A stretch of DNA of 64,000 nucleotides from Colius striatus. Lineage: Eukaryota; Chordata; Aves; Coliiformes; Coliidae. The notes under the pieces are model-generated. The model was given only the letters and a program-made list of their open reading frames with translations. It was not told the DNA's origin and did not search any database. Shown here one piece after another: positions 24,001-36,000 of this stretch. The translations under genes and the position numbers were made by a program. Where the stretch lies: the NCBI RefSeq assembly GCF_028858725.1, contig NC_084775.1:15893597-15957596 (forward strand), read 5' to 3'. Position 1 is the first letter of the stretch. Each line of letters begins with the position of its first letter.

Positions 24001-27000
24001 CTGCTCCACATGTATGCTCAGGCTGCAAACCTGCCATCACTGAGCAAAATCTCACCGTGTTACCATGGAGAGACAGGAAAGCTCAGCTCCTGCTGAGCAC
24101 CCCCAGGTCACACGTGAGCAGGAGCGAGTGGTGCTGAGCCCATGGCGGGGGGGGGGCAGCGGGTGCTGGAGCTGTAGGTGCAGCCCCAAGCCCTCAGCTG
24201 GGGAAGGGACACAATCCTGGGAGCTGCAAATTAAGTCATGGATGTTTTCTTGGTGTTGTCTTGCTAAGCTGCTGCAGAGCCCTTTGTATGTGGTGCTCAG
24301 CACCTCTCGTGAACCTGCAGAGCCTGCACCATCTTCCTTCCCCTCCATGCAAATCCATCCCCTCTTGGCTTTCAGATGCCAGGCCATGCCTGAAGCAAGC
24401 TCTTGAATGTTTTCTAGGAGAATGTCGAGGTGTCTTTTGATCTTCCAGAGCGCTCTCCACTGGCCACGCTGTCCGTCATCGACCTCAGCTCCTCACAGGT
24501 AGCCTGTCCCCATGGCTGTGCTGGGAGCTGGCTGCTCTGGCTGTGCCTGAAGCATCCTCCTACTCAGAGGAGTGAGGATTTTGGAGGCAGAGTGGGAACC
24601 TCACAGTGTGTTTCGCACAGAGCAGCCTGGGGTGTTGCAAGGGAGGGCACAGCATTAACCAGGACCTTTTTGGCTTTTCAAATACAAGCACCCTTCCTGG
24701 TTAAGCCCTGTGCCTCGGGCACCCCTCCTGGCCTGGCTGCAGAGCTGGCATGGCTGGTCCCTCTGGGCCATGGTGACTGTGGAGGTCTCGGGGCTGATGT
24801 CCAGAGCTGGATCAGGCCAGGAAGGTTTCCTGACCTTGGCGTGGGGCAGGGGACACACACAGTTGAGCAGAGGTGGATGGGAGCAGGTTGGCATGGCTGT
24901 GGGGGATGTGAGCTGCCCACAGCCCTCTGGCCCCTTCCCCATCACCAAGGGCCATTTCTCTCCCTTCGGCAGGCACCGGTGCTGCCCGGTGTCCCGGGGG
25001 CCGATCGCAAGGGGCTGCTGTGGATCCTGGACGAGGAGGTGCTGAGCCCAGGCTCCGGGGATGCCACCGCCTTCGAGCGCCTGTGCTCCTGCTTCGCCAC
25101 TAAGGGCCCTGACCAGGAGGGTGAGTTTGGGTCAGCTCAGCTGCCCACCCTCCACCATTTCCCTTTGGAGATGTGAGAAACCAGGCAGCGAATCAAGGAG
25201 CTCACCGGGCTTTTCCTCCCGGGCTGCTGCAGGGGACGGCCCCATGCGCAGGTGTGAGCAGGAGCTGCACTTCGAGATCTCCCACCAGCTGGGCACAGAC
25301 CCCGTGCGCTACGACCTGAGCGGCTGGGTCAGCAAAGCCAAGCTCAACCTGTCGGCACAGAATGCCATCCAGGTGCTGCAGCACTCCACCATGTGAGTAC
25401 CGGGGAGCCCCTGGCCCTGGGAATGGGCTGGGGATCACCCTCCGTGAGCTGAGTCGCTCCAGCTGAGGCTGGAGGTTGCAAACCTGCCCCAGCTCTGAGA
25501 GCCATTTGTGGAGGGGAAGGCAGCAGGTTGTGTGGAACATCCCAAGGGAGGGGAGAGGAGAAGGGAGAGGAGAAGACCTGCAACCTGGCTGAGGTCCCAG
25601 AAGCTGCAGGGAGCCTTGGTGCTGGCTGTAAGGGTTCCTGCCATCCTCCCACCTCCTGGCCAAAGCACAGCCCAGAGGACCAGGAGACAGAGCTGATCTG
25701 GCTTTGAGGAAAAAGGAGGGGATGGGATCTCAAGGGGATGGGGTCTTGAGTGGATCCTGTCTGCTGGGCAGCCCGAGGCACCTGCTGACAACAGCATTTC
25801 ATTGCCAGAGTCCAGCTCTGCCCAGGAGAGAAACTGCAAGAAAGGCAGAAAACTCCTCAGCTGAGAGTTTAGTTTAGGTGGGGGAGCAGATGTCAAGTGG
25901 TTTGACTTCCAGCCATGAAGCCCCCAGGCTGACTGACAGCCAGATGTGTGCATTGGGATGGCAATAGATGCTACAGAGTGGGCTGGTGAATGATGCCATG
26001 GCAAACAGCTTTCCATCAGAGCTGTCTGGGTTCTCCCAGGCAGCAGCTCTGTGCCACTGGTGATTCTGGGAGCTCCCCATCCCCCTCACTGCTCTGGGAA
26101 GACGCCACAGTGTCCCCAGTGCAGTGGGGTTGGGCAGGCGTGAGCTGGGGCTGTGAGACATGGTGTGCCAAGGGCAGCTCCCGGTGCAGCCACCGCACAG
26201 GTTCCCCTCCTGCTTTGGGGAACCTTGTAAACTAAATTGGAATTGAAGTGTAATCAAGCTGCTGCAGATGTCTCCATGCATGGGATGCTTAAACACTCCC
26301 AGCTCATTTTGGTTTGGGCTTCAGTTCAGGAAAGCTTTAGCAGCAGGGAACAGCTTCAGTGCCTGAAGCAGCGGGGCTGGGGGTGTCTGGCCATGCCCCG
26401 CAGCAGCACCAGTGCCCAGCCTGAGGTGCTGGGCATCACATCCCTGCTGAAGGGGCTTGGGAGCAGCGGTTCCCTGGCGTGGCAGCGCTGTGGCCCCACC
26501 ACCCCATCTCGTCTCCCCCCCAGAGCCGCTGTGCGGGAGCTGGTGCAGCCGCGCTGCCGGGCGCCGCTGGCGTGCCGGGCTGTGGCAGGGCTGGACGGAC
26601 GCTCCCAGGCTGTCCTGGCCCGCAATGCCTGCCTCAGGAAGACCTTTGCCAGCAGCTTTGCAGCCGTGAGGAAGAGGTCTGTGTGTGCTCAGCTCAAGCT
26701 GCAGGCGGTGAGTGGCTGCAGGGCCCTCGTGGCTGCAGGTCGGGGCGTTTGCAGGGCTGAGGTCACTGTTGTGGCTCGGAGCCCCATAGGGCTCTTGGTC
26801 TGGGATGCTGCTCTGGCTGTGGGTGGCCACGAGCCTCCTCAGCAGCACTGTCACTCAGGGAAAGCATCCCAGGCTAACAAATCCTGAAGCAGATTACACA
26901 TGCATCTTGCTGTGCCGCTGCTTAATCCTCTTAAGCACTCAGATGAGACCAGGCCGCTGTGCTGGGCACGTGCCAAGCTCCTGCTGCTCTCAGCCATAAT

Positions 27001-30000
27001 TAGGTACCTGAACTCTCCCAAGGAGAGTAGGCTGTCTCCAGAGACTCCCTGGCCAGCCTCCTTTATGCTCCTGGCCATCCCTGACAACAACCTCCAGCAA
27101 CCCTGGTAATGTTTTGTGGCTCACCAACCACAAACTTGGGACATGTGGAGGAAGGGTCCCTCTCAGCACCTGAGACCTGCACCCTGGGCTCCCCTCTCTG
27201 ACCAAAGCTGTTGTTCCTGGTGTGCACCCGAGCTCTGAGGGCTCTAAGGATCACTCCTTTACCTGCCCAGGTATGTTGCCCCTTCATCCCCTCCATCCCC
27301 CCTGATGTCTGCTTACCTGGCAGGACGCGCTCACGAACCTCCTGCGACGGTCCCGGCTGCACTTCATCCACTGCCTCCTCCCGGGAGCGGGGCCCAAGGG
27401 GCCGGTCCCTCATCCCCCTGATGCAGCCCCGTGGCTGGATGTGCCGTCCCTGCGAGCTCAGCTGGAGGGGGCCCAGCTCCTGGATGCCCTGCGCCTGCAC
27501 CGCCTCGGTACGCCCGGCCCCGCGCTGCCCCATGGCCCTTCCATCTGCCACTCACCAGCTTCAGAAGCCCCCTGAGTGTTTGTTGCTGTTTCCTGCAGCC
27601 CCTCTGCTGCCCACAGCCCTCACAGCTGCAGCGTGGCACGGCGGCTGCAGCCCCAGTGGGGCTCCTCCACAGTCCCCTTGGAGCATCCATGCAGCAGGCT
27701 GGAGCTGTACTGACTGCAGTCACAGTCCATGCCAGGGGCACAGGGACCTGTGCAGGAGGCCCAGGGGCATCTCCTGCATGACACGAGGTGCTGGGATGGC
27801 ATCTGAGCACCTCAAGCATGTCTCTGCTGCTTCTCTGCCCTGTCCTTGCTGCAGGGTTTCTCTCTGCTAAGGGCAGCTACCACTGTTCCCACCACCCTGT
27901 TTTGGGCTCCTCACTACAAGAAAAGAAACTGTGGCTACCGTGGCCCCAGCCCTGTGTGTCCATCCCCAGCCCTGTGTGTCCTTGCCCAGCACTGTGTGTC
28001 CTTGCCCAGCACTGTGTGTCCTTGCCCAGCCCTGTGTGTCCATCCCCAGCACTGTGTGTCCATCCATCCCCAGGCTACGCCGATCGCCTGCTCCTCACCC
28101 AGTTCCGACGGCGCTTCCAGCTCCTGGCTCCGGACGTCATGAAGAAGTTCAGCTCTGCCTACGAGGTGCCAGATGAGACCAAGGTGTGTGATGGCTGGGT
28201 GGGTGGCAGGGTTGGCTTTGCATCCTGCATGGCCAGGCAGGGAGGCCATGGGTCTGCTGATGGCCAGCACAGCCAGGCACAGCAGCCAAGCTCCACTCTG
28301 CTCTCCAGAGTTCCCCCCTAGAGGCCTGTTTCTGCAAAGGCAGTAAACATGCCTGGTGCGGGCTGCATTTGCCAGTGTTATTGCACCGTGGAGAGGACTT
28401 GGAGCAATCAGCCTGGAAATGAAGCCTCTTACTGCTGCTTTTTAATACCCAAGAGGAAACGGCTTTGAAATTCCCGCTTGCTGAGGGCTGTGCCTCGGTG
28501 CTGGGGCTGTGCCTCGGTGCTGGGGCTGTGCCTCGGTGCTGGGTGCTGTGCCTCGGTGCTGGGGCTGTGCCTCGGTGCTGGGGGCTGTGCCTCGGTGCTG
28601 GGGCTGTGCCTCGGTGCTGGGGGCTGTGCCTCGGTGCTGGGGCTGTGCCTTGGTGCTGGGGCTGTGCCTCGGTGCTGGGGGCTGTGCCTCGGTGCTGGGG
28701 CTGTGCCTCGGTGCTGGGGCTGTGCCTCGGTGCTGGGGGCTGTGCCTCGGTGCTGGGGCTGTGCCTCGGTGCTGGGGCTGCCTGCCTGCCAGCTCTCGTT
28801 TCACAGGGCACAAACAGAGGGACTGGAGGCTTGTGGTGAGGGGCAGCATCAGTGTATTGCTCTGGCTTGGCATCGGATGCCCCATGCTTCACCCCAGCTC
28901 CCCTAGAAATCTCCTGGCCAAAGACAAGCCAGGCAGCATCCCCAGGGACCCAGCAGAGCACAGGGAGATTCGCCAGGGGCTGGGCATCACCTGCCTTTGG
29001 GCACCTGTAAAGCAGCAGCCCAGGGTGGCTGCTCACTTTGTCCCACGGAGCCTGAAAGTTAAACGAGCTCAGAAGGAAGGTGGAGATTTGCCAGATTTAT
29101 TTGTTTCGTAATAAATCTGTAGCAAAAGCTGGGGAGAACAGCCCCTGCCCCAGGAACAGGCTCTGAGCAATCTGGGAAGAGCCAAGAGGAGATGAATTAA
29201 AGATGGGCACGTGCTCTGTTGTGCAAACTGCCAGCCAGCGTGTGCAAATTCAGTTAAGACCTCGGGATTTAATAAGACAAGTCTGACAGTCAGAAAAGGT
29301 CAATATTGTCATTAAATGCTGTAAAGAGGCAGAGGGTGTAAAGGAGGGGATTTGAAAAATCCCATCCTCCCTGGAGCGTGTGGCCACGTCAGTTCTGTTG
29401 GCTGGAGGCTGCTGATGGGAAGCTGCATTAGCTGCTGCAGCACAGGGGATGCTTCACTGTGCCAGGGTGCCAGGGCAGCAACAACCAGCCCCATGCTCAT
29501 GCTGGGATGGGATGGGATGGGATGGGATGGGATGGGATGGGATGATCCCTGCTCCCAGCTCCAGCCTCAGCAGTGCCACAGGAGCGGGTGCCTCCTCAGC
29601 TCTGGCACATGGTTTCCCGTGCCATGGTGGTCTGTACCCCCATCCCCACGGCTGCTGGGCTGCAGTTGTGCTGCAGCAAGGTGCTCCCAGGGCCACAGCA
29701 AAATAGATCTCCTGTGAGCTTGTTGTTCGTGGAGGAGGCGTGTGAGGCTACCTGGGGGATGTTGTGTGAAGTGAAGTATTAGCAGAGGATTTTGTTAGAA
29801 TGTCAGTAGCTCTGGGGGTTTCAAGTCATCCATTTGTCCAGAGAGTGTGTGCTGCCCTGGGGAAATCTCTGCTATTCCTGCCTCTTACGTTCACGTGTCG
29901 GTCCAGAGCTCAGAGTAATTGAGTTCAGGCTTCTGCTATGGCTCAGGAAAGTATCCTGCTTGTCTCTCGGTGAGGTCTCAGTCCCGTGCCGATGGGCTTG

Positions 30001-33000
30001 GGGGGAAATCAGCACTTCCCCCCTGCTTTCAGCACCATGGGCTGAGCTGCTGGGGATCCAGGCAGGAGGGCAGCATCGAGGGCTCGCAGCTGCATGGATG
30101 GATGGACCCTGGCTGACAGGGCTGGGCTAGGCTCTCACCATCAGGGCACTGGGGTCCTTCCAGAACAGGGCTAGCAACAAAATCTTGCATGTGGCTGCAG
30201 ATCTCTGCTCCCCCTCCTGCTGAAAGCCACTGGGACAGAAAGCCCCTCTGGCACCAGGATTCAGGGCCAGGGCAGCTGTTTTGGAAGCTACTCTTGGGCT
30301 GAGTGGCTGTGCATGGGGAGGAGGGAAGCAGAGCACAGCTGGATGTAGGCTTACAGGGTTCCTGTAAGATGGGTGCACCCTTACTAGGTGCCCATAAGGA
30401 GCAACGGTCTTGCAATAGGCTTGTGCCAGGGTGTAGGTGTTTTCTGAGCAGTTCTGTGCCATGCTCCTTCTCCACAGGCTATAGAGGAGCTCTTCCAGGC
30501 TCTGGATCTGGAGAAGAAGAGTGTCGCCATCGGACGCAGCCAGGTATGGTGGCTCTGGTCTCTGCTTCCCCGCTGCTCTTGGTGCATGTGGGCACAGCCA
30601 GCCCTGTGCCAGGCACTGCCAGCTGCCAAAAGCTTCCCAAGCTGGAGAGAAGGCCTCTCCTCTGCTGCTCCCCGAGGCATCCAGGTGGGCTGGGACACCA
30701 AGGCTCACTGAAAATCAAAGCAGAAGGCGCCTCGCTCACATTTGGAACCATCACACACCTCGTGGCACTGAAGCTCATAACTCCCTTTGCTGTCTCATGG
30801 GAGTAGACTGGGCTCGGGCAGCTTGTGGCTTTGGCAGGCTGGGGTTAGCCCTCTGCTGAGCCAGGCAGCTGCAGGTACAAGAGGTATCACAGCAACATTT
30901 GAACCGAAACACAACAGTCTCGGAGGAAAATGAATTGTGCATGCACACTTGCCTTCAGCTTGGGGGCCTCGAAAGAGAGAATCCGTGAAAGGGTTCTGAG
31001 GAGCAGAATCACTGTCTTGGCTGCTGCATGGTGCAGTTTGCAGTTATCTGTGCTGCGAAGCCCTTGCAGTTAATCAGCAGCGCGATCGCAGCTCCAGTCA
31101 CATCTCGTTAGACAGGAGTGAGTCTGAGCATTGATTTTGTAGCACCTTCTGAAACCGGCTGGCTTGTGAAGTTAATACAGACATTAATGAGACAATCAAA
31201 TAGGTGCTGGAGCAATCATAGCATTAACTCGAGAAAGTGAGTTTGCTTGGAATTGTTCTTTGATTCAATTTGGCACCTCTAAATCGCGGCTCTTCCAGCC
31301 CAGCACCAGCTTCACCCCCGTGAGTCGGGCTTTGTGAAAGCTGTGTTATGCAAATGGGGCACAACAGTGGTGTGATGGGTCCCATATCCACAGAGCTTGT
31401 CCAGGCTGTGACCCAGAGATCTCTCACACTCCCAGAGATCGATACCAGGCTCAGTTCAATGGCATCAGCAAATCTGTGTCATTTATGAGCTGTTTCTGAC
31501 AAGTTCAGTTAAAGAAAATGATGTGGTTAATTTTGTTTCTACCACTGCAAACTGTTGCCTGTGCTGTTGTCTCTGTGTTGTGTGTCAGACACACAGGGAC
31601 AGCTCTGCCTCCTGTGCAGCGGGTGGGAAGGGCCCAAGGGAAGAGTTTGGAGGACTTGCAGCCATCACAAGGATTTTGGCCCATGTCAGAGAGGAGGCAG
31701 AGACACAGAGCAAATGCCAGTGTGCATTTGCAGCATGCTGGGTCCTGAAGGGCAATCAGCAGCCCAGTCCCTGGGGAGGCAGTGGGACCTGGGCAGCCCC
31801 ATACACCTTGTTTGTCAATGCCCAGGCCCAGGGGATGGAGGGGCAGGTGGAAGGTGCTCTCTGGGATGTGCAGCCATCCTGCTTCTGGGCTTGGGATGGA
31901 GCCAGGACACAGCTTCCTCTTGCTGTCTTGTGGGTGTCCCCAGGGAGGTCGATGTTGGGGCTGCTGTGGGTGCCTCATGGCATGAGGCAGATGGGCATGT
32001 TATGGGCTTGGCCAGGTAGGGCTGGCAGGGCCCTTCCAGCCTGTCACACTCACTGGTGCTGCACAACCCAAACATCTCTGGTCTCCTACAGGTCTTGAGT
32101 GATGCTGTCAGCCAGAAACACATCCTGCTGGCTACAGGCAGGTTTCAGACCTCGTCCTTGGGGTCTGTAGCCTCTGTTCTTTGCTCACAGGTTTTCCTGA
32201 AGCCAGGGGTCGTCTCCAGACTGGAGAAGCAGCGTGACAAGCTGATAGCCCAGAAGATGATCCTGCTCCAGGCTGCTTGCAGGGGCTTCCTCAGCCGTCA
32301 GAAGTTCAAGAGGCTGAAGGTACCTGTCCTGTGGGCCGTGGGTTACTCTGTGCCCACCCCTGCTGCAGAGGGTCAGTGCTGCTGCGACATGGCCCATCCA
32401 TGTTACAGCTCTTTATAGTGGAGCAGGCTGCTCCATTGAAGGGCACCTGCTTCACCCTGCCCCGTGGGCAGCCGTGAGATGCCACACTGCCATGCCCTGC
32501 GGTGCAGAGCTGCTCCAGCACCTCATCCCTCTGCAGCCCCGTGCCCCAGCCTGGTCCTCCCGGCGGGCTGGGCCGTGGCTGGTGGGAGGCACTGCCGGCC
32601 GTGTCTCCCCACAGATCCAGCGCCTGGCTGTCCGCTGCCTGCAGAAGAACCTGCTGCTGTTCCAGGCCGTCAGGCACTGGCCGTGGTGGCAGCTGCTGAG
32701 CCGCCTGCGGCCCTTGCTCAGCGTCAGCCTGGCAGAGGAGCAGCTCCATGCAAAAGAGGTGTGCACCGAGGGATGGGATGAGATGGGATGGGATGGGATG
32801 GGATGGGATGGGATAGGATGGGATGGGATGGGGCACTCGGGACAGCATGGTTGGGATGGGACAGGATGGATGAGATGAGATTAGATGGGTGAGATGGGAC
32901 AAGATGCTTTAGGGACTCTGCCTGCTGGACTAGTCAAGTTGGAATCCACTTCTGCCAGAGCAGAGATGTTTTTCTGACCATGCAGAAGTTGTCATCTGTT

Positions 33001-36000
33001 CCTAGCGCTGCATTTTTTTGCTTCAAGTAATGCATTTTGCAAAGCTGTAGAGGGAGAAATATCTCTGTCCTTAGAGGGACAGCAGCAAATGCCCCTTTGC
33101 AGCCAAATCCTCATCCCAGGGCTGTGGCTGCCCCGCTGCCCTCCCCATGAGCTCACCGGGGCTGGGGTTACTCAGCCGAGCCCCCTGGGGCCCGGTGCCT
33201 CACGTCAGCCTGTGGGATGACAGATGAGCAGCCAAACTCAGTGCCAGGGACTCTGCTCTGTGCTGCCATCAGAGCCGTGCTGCCTTCCAGCTGCGCTGCT
33301 GAGGGAGACGTTAATTGGCATCTGCTGACCCAGGAAAGGCCCCTTTCACCCCTCTGCACCCTCCAAGACCTGTGCTAAATTCTTAGTCCGTCTTTCCTGG
33401 CATCCTGCTCCTCCTCTTGCCTTAGTGAGGATTTAACAAGATGTTTTGAGGCTGGTTAAGATGAAATGAAAGCTGTTTCTCTCCCCAAACCTGCCTGGGA
33501 TCCATCAGGCCCCATCACCCGTTAACCTCTGTTTTTATCACAACTCTGCACGTTCTGCTTCTGCTCAGGGTTGGACATCAAAGCAGGCCCAGGCTGCACT
33601 GAGCAGCTCTTTTGTTACAGTCAGGCTGCCTGAAAAAGAATCAGAGAAAACAAGGTGCCTCTGCGAGCGCTCTGTGATAGCCTGCCAGGGCCTCGGGAAC
33701 GCTCCATGAGCAGAACTCAGACGTCTGGCTGCTCATCCCAGGCTTTTGAGGTTTGCTGCTTTCTCATGAAGTGTGCTGTGAGCACACACCAAAGCTGACA
33801 TTCCCTCTGATGGAATTCATGTCAGGAGCTGTAGTCCCGGCAATTTGCAGTGAGCAGCCTTCAAAGTTGCCTGGTAAATTTTGTTAATAAGGCAGCTCTG
33901 TCTCTCCTGCTTATTTTTAACAGAAAACAAGGTTCTCATAAATAAGCTGGGGATGGTGCAGCTCTCCATGTGTGGGGTGGGGTTTTTTGCAATTTTCCCT
34001 AGGAGGAGCTGGCAGCACTGAGAAGAAAGCTGGAAAAATCTGAGGAGATGTGCAGCGAGCTCAGGCAGAATGCAGAGAGGCTGGAGAGCAAGGTAGAGCC
34101 TGGAAACAGCCCCTGCTGCAGCCCTGCTCGGTTGGGTTGGAGGTGAAGCCCTGTGGGGATGGATGTGGCTGCTGGTGCCATGGCAGCCACTGTAAAGTGC
34201 TGCAGGGTCCTGCTGGGTGGGATCCTGCCTGCCAGGGCAGCACGTGCCCAGGGTCTGCACCCAGGGAGCAGCCCAGGCATCCTGGGGATGGGCCGTTCCT
34301 GGGGTGTCCCCAGGGAAAGCCTCATGCCCTCTGGCAGAGACAGAAAGGTGGGATTATCTGGGTTAATAATTCCCCTCTGCTTTCATCTGCTTTTTTGGAA
34401 TGAAACTTAACGTTAATCAACTGGAATGGGGCAGCTGTTTTCCCACTGGTGACACTGGTTAATAATGATGTGCATAGGCAGCTGACAGAAGGAGAGCAGC
34501 TGGGTCACTCGGGTTGATGTGGGGTGGCCACTGCCCCCCGTGAGCTGGCAGGCACAGACTGACTCCCCATTGCCCCCCAGATCATTGACCTGACGACAGA
34601 GCTGTCAGATGAGCAGCACAAGGGTGATGTTGTCTGCCAGGCCTTGGACAGGGAGCGGGCAGAGAGGCTGCGGGGCACCCAGGAGCTGCAGGAGCTGCAG
34701 GTAGGAGAAGCTCCCACATAGGGCTGTGCTGATGGGGATGCTGCCCTCTCCCACAGCCTGGCTGGACCCTTGGAGCCAGGTAGAGCTGCTCCCTTTCTTC
34801 CCTGGGTTTCCCCAGAGCAAGCATGACCAAGTGCAGAAGAAACTGGAGTCGGTGGAAAAGCAGCTGGAAGAGGCCCAGCAGCTGGTTCAGTTGCGTGAGA
34901 TGAAGATAAGTGGCTCTGGAGGAGGTGAGGGATGTCCCTCGGGGCCACACACGCTCTGGGCGCACAGCCTGACCCGTGGGGCCAGCACAGACACCCCAGA
35001 TGGGCAGCAGTGGGAGGAGGTTTGACCTCCCCAAGCAGTGCTGCTCCCCTGACCCCTGGCCACCCCAGTGTGTCTTTGTCACCCCACCATTCTGCAATGC
35101 TCGTCTGGTGGGTGATGGAGCCACAGCTCAGTCACACGCAGCTCTGGCTCTTGCATGGGGCTGGGGACGTGGCAGGGGACCTGCTGCTGGCCCTGCCCAG
35201 CATCCTGTGTGCTTGAGGTGTGTTTTGGAGTGACCAGGAGGCTGCTAAGACACTGGTGGGTTGGGATGGGATGGGATGGGATGGGATGGGATGGGATGGG
35301 ATGGGATGGGATGGGATGGGATGTTTTGCCTAAGGCCAGGGTTCATGTGCTGTGCACAAAGCCCTACGAGCCCAGTGCTGGTGTTTATGCCATACGGGAG
35401 CCTCAGCGCTGTTGTACATTCACCCATCTAACCCTGGCACGGTCACTGAGGCCCAGGCACCCACCAGCAGCTCCGTGTGTGTCTCTGTTGGCAGAGGATG
35501 AGTGGCAAATGCGCTTTGACTGCGCACAGACCGAGATCACGTTCCTGCAGAAGCGGCTGGCGCAGCTGGAGGAGCGGCTGGAGGCCGAGCTGGGGGCCAG
35601 GACGGGGCTCGAGCAAAAGGCAAGTGCTGCTGGCCCTGGGAGTGGCAGGGGACAGGGACTCTCCAGGGTCACACCGTGGAGCGTGGCTGCTGCTGGAGCT
35701 GGTTGTGCTGTCCCTACTCCTGGGGCAGGCAAAGCTGCACAGGGCTGAGGCTCAGAAAGGCGTCTGTTTGCTGCTGATGGTTTGGGAATAAACACCCCAC
35801 AACTTCCTTCAAGCTTAAAATGTCACTTTAACACCAGAACATGGCAAAATTTAACCTTGGTCAAGTGTGAGCAGCGGGTGGGAGGTGTGGGGTGGGAAGG
35901 GCTCAGTGGTGGGTCTTAGTGCTGCTCTGACTTTTGGATACTGGAGGGGGTTGTGCTCACACCATCTGTCCCACAAAAGAGCTGCTCATGTAAGGAGCTG

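Larger units (their letters stand above)
28184..30477 (+). other. MYO18B: Intron 20 (2.3 kb)
   Basis: Holds a 20-bp minisatellite (28485-28785), a (GGGAT)n array (29503-29544) and an AT-rich block near 29090-29330. No exon is seen. Confidence 0.7.

Noticed and set aside
28149..29036. 295-residue antisense frame with [12 protein letters not shown] repeats
   Set aside because: Created by the 20/21-bp minisatellite of intron 20 on the reverse strand; no independent support.
35263..35323. GGGAT array as interstitial telomere repeat
   Set aside because: Vertebrate telomere repeat is TTAGGG; the unit here is a pentamer with different composition.
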